Part shown: positions 48,235-58,405 of the stretch, in pieces
Numbering within the stretch: position 1 is the stretch's first letter
How the letters are laid out: every line of letters begins with the position of its first letter
Origin: Oscarella lobularis
Taxonomy: Eukaryota; Porifera; Homoscleromorpha; Homosclerophorida; Oscarellidae
Reading direction: 5' to 3'
Assembly: GCF_947507565.1 (NCBI RefSeq)
Contig: NC_089184.1
Location: 1,426,001 to 1,490,000, forward strand
Length of the DNA stretch: 64,000 nt
Notes under the pieces: generated by a model
What the model was told of the DNA's origin: nothing
What the model saw: only the letters and a program-made list of their open reading frames with translations
The model's database searches: none
Made by a program: the position numbers and the translations under genes

Positions 48235-48766
48235 TCATTTTTGTCTTTCACTGTCTAGTTTCGTTTTTAATTTCTGCTTGGCTTCTGCGAGCCTTTTCTC
48301 TACTTCGTCGAGTTTAGTCGATTTTTCGCTGAGTTCACGTTTGGCCGCGACGTATTTCTTGGCTCTTTGATATGCATCTTCGACGTCTTGCCGCAGTGCG
48401 GCACCAGAGTCGTCATCTCTGTCCTCCTCTTTTCCCAAAGTAGGTACGAAGCCTTTCATCAAAGGGTACATGTATCGTATCATCAAGTTGGCAAGCAACG
48501 GTGAACCCCCCCAAAAACACGGCGTCTCTCTAATCACTCAGTTTACATTACACGCAATCTCAAAGCTAATTACGATGCCACCCCTACTATCCCGATGCAA
48601 GTGCGCCTAGTAACCTTTCTAACTTCCTACTTGGCCGATACGAGGCCTCACGGACGCTTGGCTCACCTATTCCTGCTCGCGAAAGCGTCTCTTCGCGGAA
48701 GAGAGGGTCGGCGATCGAGGCGGTGGCGAGATCTTCGAGAATTTGCTGTGTAGTTGGTAGGTCCAT
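48235..48766 (-). CDS. C19orf25: C19orf25 / UPF0449-family small coiled-coil protein
   Basis: Two exons (48766–48667 and 48452–48235) join in phase to 105 residues (human C19orf25 118). The N-terminus MDLPTTQQILEDLATASIAD with DPLF matches the family motif P.VEQILEDV…DPVF. The second exon has DVEDAYQRAKKYVAAKREL, matching the YQQSRAYVAANQRL segment, and continues as a heptad coiled coil (KLDEVEKRLAEAKQKLKTKL). The longer apparent frame at 48235–48537 is exon 2 read back into the intron. Function is unknown. It is divergent from the coiled-coil gene at 48923. Confidence 0.8.
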
Positions 48767-48922
48767 TTTCTTGATCGACGAGCCCGTATTGTATACATCC
48801 CGTACTATCCGTAGCAGGTGCACGTGCTTCAGCCCGGAAGAAACGACATTCTGTTTGCAAGGCGCGATGACAGCTGCGTATGTGATCTTGACGTCATTGC
48901 AAACTCAGTTCAACAGAGAAGA

Positions 48923-49614
48923 ATGGACGAGTCTGAGCTCGACGGTACCATTGACGGCCTTCGAAAGCAACTGGTACTAAAAAATCAGAGCAGTGTCATA
49001 TAGGCAGTTCTCTCCTTTCGCTTTCGCTTACAAAATTTCATTAGGCCACAATGCGAGCTGAGGATAAAGAAATAAGTGACCGAATAATTCGTCTCAGCGA
49101 AAGTCTCGTTGAAGTTTCAGCCGCTTTCCGCAATCTTGAACTGGCAGCAGGAAACGAAAGCAAAGAACCTAGCGACGACTGTGACAACAAAGTTGCTACT
49201 GTCAGTGTCAGCCACGATCGACTATCAGTATCAACAGTAGCTACAATAAACAGTACGGACGACGGTTTCTCTTCCGACGACGCCGACGGTCTGTCGCCCG
49301 TTCCTACAACAACAACGGTGCCATTAGTAGATGGCGATGGCGTCGGCGGCACGGAAACAAAAACGTCCCCCGCTGTCACCCCCGCTGGCAGTCTCGCTTC
49401 CTACCAACTTCCTAGTAGAAGTAAGAGCGTCATGCAAATAAATTTGCCGACGCTGTCGCCGCGTCGTTGTCGGCGTCGTCTTTCTCAGCAGTCGCCGGGT
49501 AGCGCTCCGGCTACTGCCTATCGTTTTCGCTTCTTCAAGTTCGGGCTTCTCAAAAACATCCAGTCTCCTCACTCGCCCGAAGTGATACAGAACAACTACG
49601 CCGAGCCAATCTAA
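48923..49614 (+). CDS. LURAP1/FAM89-like leucine-rich adaptor (tentative)
   Basis: Exons 48923–48973 and 49045–49614 give 206 residues. The N-terminus forms a coiled coil, DESELDGTIDGLRKQLATMR then AEDKEISDRIIRLSESLVEV. This resembles the conserved helix of LURAP1 and FAM89 proteins (…L…LR..D..LL..L..LN..I). The rest is Ser/Thr-rich and likely disordered, with KSVMQINLPTLSPRR and a C-terminal VIQNNYAEPI. A PDZ- or SH3-binding tail is possible but unproven. The gene itself is well supported by the clean splice and a long frame; the family call is weak. Confidence 0.55.
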
Positions 49615-49823
49615 ATTGCCTGTTATAGAACTGTCGTAGATATACATATAGCGCGCAAGACTATCTCATAATAAATTTGAAACTTCCATCTGCCACTAAT
49701 TGAGCACAAGGAAAAGGTTTTATCTGTACACCTTGGGGAATCACTACAGGGCACAGTCAAATTTTTCTTACTCAGAATAGGACTGTGGTCCTGTTGACTT
49801 TACATTAGTCATTTTCGATTTTA

Positions 49824-49990
49824 CTAGCGACTTTCTAGCCCTCTAATGATGCCATCTAGTACGGCATCATAGAGAATGTTGTCTGTACGGCTTTCGACGT
49901 TCTCTGCTAGGCACAAATACGCGCTAGGACAGCATATAAGAAACTGCGTGCCTACCTTGCGGAGGAGGCGGCGACTCCACCATCTGTTTG
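49824..49990 (-). CDS. Possible small or terminal exons, unassigned
   Basis: Two short exons join in phase: one starting at an ATG (MVESPPPPQ, near 49988) with a GTAGGC donor, and one coding ENVESRTDNILYDAVLDGII RGLESR then stop at 49824–49826. The second block looks conserved-protein-like and is loosely similar to the last residues of SNX22/24 proteins (…VV.EGVLHGIF). It may be a tiny gene, or the 3'-terminal exon of the SNX gene at 54.6–56.0 kb. Neither is shown. Confidence 0.25.
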
Positions 49991-50959
49991 AATTGAAAAA
50001 CGCTCGAAGGGAAGGAAATGAGAGGAGCATGAGAGAATCTACATGAGAAGCCAGGTTAGATAGAGGAAAGACCACTAATATAATCGGGACACGAGTAAAA
50101 GGTAAAGTCTGAGAGGAAGAGAGTAATTAGAAGTGACCTCTGCTCATATGGTATGCGCGCTCAGTTCCACCAGCTTCCCACAAATTATCGGGTGGCAACG
50201 ATTGTGACCCCGTTCACAGGAAGAGGGGCCTAAGATAACATTATCGTTTCAAAAGGTGCCGAACATATCCTAGTTATAGAGTCTCCCCCGTTTTTCGCAT
50301 CAGCAGTTTAACAGGTGCGAAAATGCAAAATGTGGGCATACGCATGTCAAACAGCTGTAACGAGAGATGGCATGCCAACGTTAATAGGCGAGCCACAGAA
50401 GCCAGCGCAATCTCACAACCGGTTCCAATGCACGAAGGTACATGCCCTGGGGGACGTCAACAGATGCTAATAGAGAGCCCGCGAATTGGCTGGTTCTTCA
50501 TTTGGGGATGCTAATCGCGGTACAAATCGAATTAGAGACGAGTAGGACAGACAGCCCAGTTACACGTACAAGTAATTCCTTCCTCGATACAACAAGCAAT
50601 CTCAACAACCGGTGCGCGAAGAAAAGTCGACGAGGAACAAGACATGCAGCTCCTCTAGGACGGTTAAATAGATAAGGTTCATCAATTTCCCCCCATACAT
50701 ATTTACAAACATTTACAAAATGTTTCCGGTCGAAAGGCCTCATAAATCCCAGTAACCACACGAGAGTCTAAGCGTTCCCCGAGTCGGATGACTATCGACC
50801 TCTAACGGATGCGTTGAACTACGACGAACGCTAAAGACATTCAGAACCGCCCAGCCAGCATACACCAGCAATTTGCATGTCCAAAGGGCATAAAAGGATT
50901 GGACTTGAGTCCTAACAAACCACAGGGCCCTGCTCTCACGCCGTGTACCGCCGTCGCTA
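49991..50959. other. Intergenic, upstream of NPCBM-like gene 1
   Basis: No conserved exon found. The right end carries CATAAAAGG at about 50888–50896, roughly 65–70 bases before the ATG of the first NPCBM-like gene, in TATA-box position. Confidence 0.4.
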
Positions 50960-53643
50960 ATGCTCGCGTCAAGTTCCCGGTCTCTACCGCCGAAAAGCAA
51001 CAGCGGATGTGCGTTTGCCTGTCTTGCACTACTAGTCTTCGCCACGGACTGGTGGGTGACGTTCGTGCAAGCTCAGTCAACTTCTATTCTCCCTCGAAAC
51101 GGACCCCAAATGCAGCCCGGAAGTATTGCGCATAAGGTACTGCGACGATATGCTTCGAGCTTCGCGTGGGTACGGTACGCCCGGGGTCCCCTTGACCTTC
51201 GCCGCCACCGTCACCGCTGCCAAGGCCTGAGAGCTTTCTAAAGGGCGACGGGTGGCTACAAGGGATTCAATTGAATTGAACTGTGAGTATCATTCATTCC
51301 GCGCATAGAGGTGGCAAAGGGTTTCTACAAACGGCGTGTTTAGCCTGAGCTCAATGGATAAAACTGCTTAGTTTCCTCTCGTTTAAAAAAATGAAGTTCT
51401 CGCCAACAAGCCGGATGCGGCTTCCACCCCCACAGTGGTTGGGCGCGCGCGGATGATGCACGCGAACGCCAGTGCAGCCTATGTCAATATTAGTTCGTTC
51501 TATAAGCGCGTAATGCGGAACGAGCCAGATCTTAAAAAAGACAGTGTGGTTTGGTAACTAGAGCGATTGCGTCAAACCGTCTAAAACACACAAGGTCGGG
51601 CAAACAAGGGCCATCTGTGTGCGGCAAACTTAATATGTAACCCTATGAGAAGCCACAAAGGCGGAGTGGGGGGAGCGCGAGTTTCCAAAGGAGCATAGTC
51701 ATGCGAATTACGCGCGCCCGAGCACTTATGTTATTAGTTGATTCTGCATTGCTTTTTTCATACAGGCGTTTGACCTTGCCGAGCGCTCAAACATCGACGG
51801 CACGACTTGCTTAGTCGACAAAAATTCATGGAAACCCGCGAAGAACGCAGATGGCGGCGGCGGCGGCGGCAACACCGACGATCTTTCCTGCTTCGGGCAA
51901 TGCAATCAAGGCTGCGCCTCAAGCATCGCCGAAACGGCTAACGTTTACCTGAGTTGTTTTATGCCGAGCGCGGCGTGCACGAAAGGAGATAGCGGCGAAG
52001 GGTACATAGAGATAAAATCTGTTGCTGCCGCCGCCGCCGCCGCCGCGGTGCCCCGTCAAACGCATCCGCCGGTAACCCGTGCCATACTGTTTGCGGATAC
52101 GTCCGCCGTTTCGTACGAACGCGGAATTCGTTTCAACGACTCGCTCCGCCTCCTAGTCAATCTAACTCTGTTTCGAGCCCGCGGCTTCCGATTCGACCAT
52201 TTCTCGGCGCGAGTCGGAATCCCAACTAGTGCGACGGCGACGGCGACGGCGACGGCGACGCGAGGATGCGGTGCAACGGACAAAATCAAGTTTCAACTTT
52301 ACGGAGACGATTCGACGACTTCGCTGGCGAGAGCGACGATCAAGCACGGACTTAATCGGAGCAAAGAAATCGAAGCGAACGTCGCGAACGTTTCGATTCT
52401 CAAACTCGTCGCCGAATCGAAAGCAAGCGGAAGAGACTGCTCGCTGGTTGGAGGATGGGCCGATGCAAAGTTGACTCAGGGAAGGCCCCTCTTCCCCGCC
52501 TGCCTTAAACGATGCATACCGTTCGGCAAGCGAGGAAAAGCTCTGCTCTCCTGTTTCGTCGGAACGTGTCCCGATCGAAAAATCGTTAGGAGCCTCAGCG
52601 GCATAATGACTTCAACGAGAAAAAAATCGCGCGACATTCGACTCGGTTGGCCGCCGAGTGCCGCCGACTCGTCGATCAACACTATTGCCACGCGAGCCAC
52701 CACCACCGCCACCGCAACGACGCTCACGTTTAATCTGACGGCAATACGGCAACTCGGCTATGCAGCCGACGTGTTCGTCGCCGACGTGAAAATTGCCGTC
52801 AATTCGTGTGACGATGGCGGCGGCGGTGACAATAGGGGTCCCCCCCGGCCGGACGGAGACCAAACGACGACAAGCGTCGTCTTTGGAATCCGCACGGGCG
52901 GTGCGTTGCGATACCAGAAAACCGTTAGGGAGGGAGAAACAGCTCGAATCATTTTTCCTGTCGAAAAAGCGAGTGCCGTCACTTTGCGCACCAGCGCCAA
53001 CGCGGCGAGAAATAAACCGTGCGCGTACGGATTGTGGACGGGAGCAATGGTCGCGCCGTACGAACCGCTGCTCTTTTTGCCGTGCAACGAAAAACGTTGC
53101 CGGGAGCAGATTGCCGCCGGAAATATTTATCTCAGCTGTTTCGTGGGCGTTTGTTCGGGCGACGTTACGACAAAAAGTCACGAGCCGTTTTTTAGAATTG
53201 ACTACGCGACGCACGGTATCGGAGCCGACTGTCCGAACAGGGAAAGCGGCGGCAAGTCGAAGAGGGCTCGATTTCAACGTTTCGAGTTCGGGCTCGGAGC
53301 GCGTCCGGAGAGTAGGGTCGCATTCGATTTAGACGCGTTTCGGCAGCACGGACTGCAATTTAAATCGTTCATCGTCAAACTCGCAATCGACAAAAGTTCG
53401 ACGACGGAATGTCGAGATTCGAATACGTCAGGAAGCGTGTTTCGCGTCTATCTCGACGACGAGATCGCGCTGAAAGACGTACGTATTACTCGATTGGGAA
53501 CGGCGAAACAATTTCTGATTGACGTGCGAGGGATAAGAAAGCTCAAGTTGGTCACGCTCAATTTGTTTGGGAGTCGGTGCAATTTCGCCGCGTGGGGCAT
53601 GGCGCGCCTATCGAATCTCGAACCTCCCTCGTTTTCGTTCTAA
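50960..53643 (+). CDS. Secreted three-domain NPCBM-like protein, paralogue 1
   Basis: Exon 1 (50960–51136) encodes an N-terminal basic stretch and a signal peptide core (CAFACLALLVFATDWWVTFV). Exon 2 (51766–53643) joins in phase 0, for 684 residues. Three β-rich units of about 150–170 residues each end in a C…W..A.L motif (CSLVGGWADAKL, CAYGLWTGAMV, CNFAAWGMARL), near residues 290, 485 and 678. Unit 3 shows the pattern best: FDLDAFRQHGLQFKSFIVKL, FRVYLDDEIAL, then LIDVRGIRKLKLVTLNLFGS. That resembles the NPCBM carbohydrate-binding fold (hydrophobic strand, D-G strand, V.V.G…L.L.V…D…W..A.L). Each unit is preceded by a cysteine block, e.g. CNEKRC…IYLSCFVGVC. Low-complexity runs of Ala, (AT)n and Gly lie in unit 1. 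No catalytic domain and no membrane anchor. Function unknown; extracellular glycan binding is inferred. Confidence 0.75.
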
Positions 53644-54580
53644 TACCGTATCATTTATCATTAGCTGATTTTCGGTTATTTAGAAACAGATGCCGTACAG
53701 GCGGCGTCACAAGCTCTTTTGGCTTGTGGCAAGCTCGTCGACCGGCGTTCTGAATCAGCTAACTTTCTGTCGATGTATCTATCTACCTATCTATCTGCAT
53801 CTTATTAGGTTAGCCTTACATTTAAGATTATCTAATACGATAAGTCGACTCGTGATAAGGATAAATTAATTTGATGCACTTGGCAGGTGTGGGTCTGTGC
53901 GCGTGCGCGGCGCTAAAACGTCCTGGGCACCAGCTCTTGCGGTTTCTTGGCGGTATGTTTAGTTACATTGAGCTCGAGTTTACGCCGCAAAACCCAAAAC
54001 CCTGGCTGGAGCGGGAGTGTATACGTACAAGCGCGGGACCATCACGAATTGCCTACATCACCACTTTCAATGTGCACTAGACACGCTTTATCTTAGGAAC
54101 ACCTATGTTAATTATCCAGCGGCCTAATAGCTACACAATCCGGGCAGCGCCATCAGAATGACTCATACTACATGCATGATCTCTCTGTCACAGTACAATT
54201 TACGCTTGCCAGAAACTGATTTTAGGTAAAGTGCTCTCGCTCCATTTTCTCGCGCAAGAGATACCGAAACTTTAATCGACAATCCGCCGCCACCGCGACC
54301 AAAATAGCAAAGTGTGCAGAGCGAAAGTCACCCGCCCTAGACTTTATGCGGTCGTACGAACAAGCTAGCTTCTATCAAAAGCCGAGCCTTAGGCGCGCTT
54401 TCTAAATACTAGTCTCCAAAAAGGCTAGCTTAATTGGAACCAACACTCGTGTTATCAGCAGGTGCATTTTAAAAAGTAGGGAGGCGACGAACGTGGAGAG
54501 GGTGTTTAGAGTGCAACTAAAGTATATAAGCGAGAAAAAAGGGGGTCCGGTATAGGAGGGAAAGGAGGGAAAAGATTCGC
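53644..54580. other. Intergenic after NPCBM-like gene 1
   Basis: Contains a short perfect-stem hairpin (CACAAGC…GCTTGTG) at about 53709–53731 and a TATC/TACC microsatellite at about 53777–53798. No conserved exon recognised; the 69-codon frame at 53871 matches nothing. Confidence 0.4.
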
Positions 54581-56031
54581 TTACTTTGGCGCGGCACTTC
54601 TCGTCTTCTTCGCTTGGGGCCGTCCGTCAAACGAGTCGACATCCGTTGCGCTGAAAAAAAATGCCAAACTCTCGCGCGAGTCCCACGTAAACGCCGCCTC
54701 GGCCATCTGGCCATAATTTACCGTCTCGTCGCCGCCGTCGCCGCTGTCGCCGCTGGCGTCACGTTAACAGCGGACGAACTCCGTTCCGTGCGCTTTTTCC
54801 CGTACTTCTCCACATCTAGAAACTCCAAGACCAACTCGGGAACGGGATCAAAACTGACGAGCTCCTACAGAATCAAACATCGTCCCCATGCGCGCAAAAA
54901 AAAACAGAAAAAAGAAGCGACTAACTTGAATGTACGTCTCCAATCCTTTTCGACGATACTCGACGACTTTGGGATGGGTTTTCTTCACCCAGCGTTTAGA
55001 AGGGAAGTCCGGGTGCGGTCGGAGGAACTTTCGCAACTGAAATAAAGAAGGAAAAAACCACAACGCATGTTAAAGAACACGTCCTAAGGGCAGAAGCTGA
55101 AGACGGGGGAAAATTGATCGAGGCCTTCGGGCAAGACGACTCGTTTGGTAAGTGTCGTGAGAGAATGCGCACTATACGCTTAATACAAGAACAAACATTC
55201 CAGGGTATTGGAGGGAACCACTCTAATTTCAAACAAAGCTCGCCGATCGCTAAGTCGATGCATGAGTCGAGGTCGAAGACGCAACGATCATCGAAAAATC
55301 CAATTTCCATGCAAGCTGCGACCGCCTGCTGAGAATCCAATCAGCAAGGCAATCGAGACAATGCCAATCTGAAGGACCACCCATTCCCAGATCTCCAACA
55401 TGGTCCAACTTACCACATCCTTGCGCGAGTATGCTATCAAATCGCATTATTGGTATTTTGACGCTCTGGGGGTAGATGACTTTTACATGGTTCGAAGAAG
55501 CAGACGGAGAGATGAGTGACTAGACAGACTCAGGGCGTGTAACCGTTGGTACCCCCCCGACCACAAGACGCAATCGCAATTGAAAATCATAATGTATCAA
55601 AACACTGTACTCCTGATATGGGTTGTCGATGTGGTTCCGAGTTCAACCACTCCGTAAGCGCTGGTCGATGATCTCACTTGGAAAAACATATTGAGTCTCG
55701 GACCTAAGCCAAATTTAACTCGCGGTCGATGAGGTGGACGAGTTTGAGTCAGCACTTTTAGCCGCACTATAAGGTATCCTAGGAGATCGATAGTTCCTGT
55801 TCTACCTTTTTATGCAACTCGAAAAATTCGCTGTAGCGTTTCGAGACGATTTGATTCGTCTCTTTTGTGACCACTCGCAACTGGTAGACCTAGTAAACGA
55901 GCGAGGTGAGCTTCGCACGACGCTCCGAGGCGCCGCGGCCGGGTTCTCGAAAGGAGCCCCCGATCTCGAGTTTGGCTCACAGTGTAGCCTTCGTTTTCTA
56001 CGAGACGCGTTGAAGGTATCGAGATGTTCAT
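54581..56031 (-). CDS. SNX24: SNX22/SNX24-type PX-domain sorting nexin
   Basis: The PX domain is spread over exons: the start at 56029–56031 gives MNISIPSTRLVENEGYT; the next exon VYQLRVVTKETNQIVSKRYS with EFFELHKK; then LRKFLRPHPDFPSKRWVKKT and VEYRRKGLETYIQ; then ELVSFDPVPELVLEFLDVEK. RRYSEF-type (KRYSEF) and the PxxP/FPSK phosphoinositide-binding segments are present, with the RRKGLETYIQ basic pocket. These small sorting nexins bind PI3P/PI(4,5)P2 and lack other domains. The C-terminus is uncertain: reading on gives a stop at 54718. Splicing a GTAAAT…CAG intron adds SFDGRPQAKKTRSAAPK and a stop at 54581, similar to the SFDETESEE stretch of the vertebrate protein. A further distal exon is possible. 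Intron 2 spans about 750 bases. Confidence 0.82.
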
Positions 56032-56412
56032 GGAAGCTACGAAGCCGCGGCCGTTCGAGGAGAGACTGCAAACAATTACGATAGTAGTGACGTACATGCA
56101 CATGACCTGTTATCCCGTCAAGGCCGTCATGTGTAGGTTCCAACTTTCTCCGTCCCCTCTTTTCAACATTCCTATAGTGCCACGATAGTTTGAAAGCAAA
56201 AGAATTCAGTCACAGGTGGCCTTCACCGATGTCATTCGCTGCATAAACATTTAAATATGCAACAGAGATATGAGTAGTTACTGCCACTGTGACAGATTAA
56301 CACATCGTAGTTTTGTTTTAGCGCCCCCGGCAGCGGTAGGTTGGTCACTCGGTAAGTATATAAGGAGTGCCTTCGGAACTCTGCTGGCAGAGCCTCAGTT
56401 ACGAACGGAACA
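56032..56412. other. Divergent region between SNX (-) and NPCBM-like gene 2 (+)
   Basis: No exon recognised. It contains the promoter of NPCBM-like gene 2 at its right end. Confidence 0.4.
56357..56364 (+). promoter_or_regulatory. TATA box of NPCBM-like gene 2
   Basis: TATATAAG lies about 49–56 bases before the ATG at 56413, leaving room for a short 5' UTR. It is a strong consensus TATA box, unusual among the packed housekeeping genes here, and suggests regulated or tissue-specific expression. Confidence 0.55.
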
Positions 56413-58287
56413 ATGCGAAAGGTCACCACTATTTTCTTTGTCTTTGGCTGCCTGCTTCACCGCAGCAAGTCGTCAGGCGACGGCGCTACGGAACAAAGTG
56501 TCGTCGGCACTTCGCTTCAAGCTGTCACCGATCATCAAGTACAGGTACGGTTCCGTGCGGCGCTATACCTAACTTGTAGTCACGCGTGCGTGCACGTGTG
56601 CTCCCACCCCACAGTGTACTTGATACTTACATTACTCCAATAACTATTTGTTTGGTAGCCCTCTGCTAGCCCCCCGCCACCTATAATGCCGGCGGGCTTT
56701 TGCATACCGACACAAAACAAACCGATTTGCTTCTCTCCTTGCAACGAGTGGTGCTTCGTTGACATTCAAACACGAGGCGACATCTACTTGGCGTGCTTCT
56801 TTGGCAAGTGTAGTGGCGAACTGCCGAGTGGTGGCTTTTACCCCTACGTTTACTTAAAGAGACAAGGAAGGCCGGTTATTGAACAAAGCGCTGATGATAA
56901 CCATATGAAAGAGAGCCGGCAATCAATCAGAGTAAAGGGATCTGTCATCATAGCGTTCAATCTGACCGCCTTCAGAAGAGGAGAGCTTACATTCGGTCGT
57001 TTCTTAGCAAACGCTCAACAGAGAGCGATCCGAAACCAATCGAACGTCGACTGCACTCGATCGCTCCACTTCATTGTCGAACTAGATGGGAGAAGAATAT
57101 GGGACAGCGAAAAGTCCTCATCTTCTCAAATCGACGTCGAGATCGGTCCCAATGCAACGATTCTAACCTTGCGTACCGAAATCCGGCAATACAATTGCAC
57201 CAATGGCAACGACTCGGAGACAGATGTCGTTGGCCGGTGGGGCGGAGCTCGTTTAGTTCCATCACACTGCCAGCGTCATCAGCGTCTTTGCAAAGAAGCC
57301 GACAACTCGACGGTTCAACTGAGTTGCTACTTGGGACTCTGCCCTAACAAATGCACAACGAAGGCCAATCCTCCCTATTCCTACTTCGATACGAACGGTC
57401 AAGCATGTCTCAGTACGTCAGTCAGAGAAGCCTTCTCTATGTCAACCGGATCAATAATCACGTACGATTTATCGGTAGTTGCACGGGAGAAACCGGTCAT
57501 ATTTACAGCTACAATAGCTACCGATCAACGCAGCTGCAATCCTAATTCCAAGAAAAAATCAACGAACACGACTACCCTCACAATTCATTTGAATCACCGG
57601 AACGTATACAGGAACGACGTCGGAAAGGAACGCGCGCAAATCGTCGTACCGATCGTGGGCGCGGCTACCGGCGATCTGCAACTGTGGCTACACCATTCGA
57701 ACTGCGCCGTCGTCACGTGGACAAGGGCTCGACTGGTGCCGCCCGAACCAATCGAACCCTTTCCCCCGTGCAACGTCGCGTGTCAGACGTCGATGCGAGA
57801 TCGCCAAACGATACCGCTGAGCTGCTTCTTGGGCACGTGCATGGGCAACGCGACGGCGATAAGCAATCCGCCGTTCACGCACGTGCACCAGCAGTCAGAA
57901 TATACGCCCATTCGACTCGAAAATCAGACGTACGAGTTTGGTATTGGAACGCCTCTAACCGGATCGATAACGTTCGATTTAAACGCGATTCGGATGCGCG
58001 GACTCGTCGCATTCAATCATTTCGAGGTCGGACTCGCCGTTCGTAAAGAAATCGGCTGCACGAGTAACGATAACGACATTTGGAAATTTCGTATCGATCT
58101 AGACGGCGTGCCGACTATCAACGAAAACGTTGCAGTCGCTACCCGTTCGGGATACCGTTTGCGAATAATTTTAAACGTGGTCGGCGTGCGTCACTTGAAA
58201 CTAGCTACTGTTAGATTGCACGGGAGTGCGTGTAGCTACGCCCTATGGGGTGGAGCTGAATTATTTAGGGGAAGAGTGCTACCTTGA
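56413..58287 (+). CDS. Secreted three-domain NPCBM-like protein, paralogue 2
   Basis: Exon 1 (56413–56544) begins with a short signal peptide (MRKVTTIFFVFGCLLHRSKS); exon 2 (56659–58287) joins in phase 0, for 586 residues. The architecture copies paralogue 1: three repeats of a cysteine block plus a β-domain. Cysteine blocks are CNEWC…IYLACFFGKC (about residues 70–97), CQRHQRLC…VQLSCYLGLC (247–273) and CNVAC…IPLSCFLGTC (413–438). The β-domains end VVGRWGGARLV, CAVVTWTRARLV and CSYALWGGAELF. Unit 3 has FDLNAIRMRGLVAFNHFEVG, FRIDLDGVP and ILNVVGVRHLKLATVRLHGS, which fits the NPCBM pattern. Many N-glycosylation sequons. No enzyme motif, no membrane anchor. The shared exon layout with paralogue 1 shows duplication; the SNX gene now sits between them on the other strand. 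Confidence 0.77.
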
Positions 58288-58405
58288 CTGACTTTTAGGT
58301 GGTTCGCGCTTTTGTGCGTGTTTTGCTTGTTCGTTTGTGGCAAATAAAGAAAATTACCTTATACGGGAAGTCGTCCTCCAGAAGCTCTGAGTCCCGGGGA
58401 ACCCA

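Noticed and set aside
53871..54080. A 69-codon plus-strand frame between NPCBM-like gene 1 and SNX
   Set aside because: No signal peptide, cysteine motif or similarity to its neighbours; consistent with chance.
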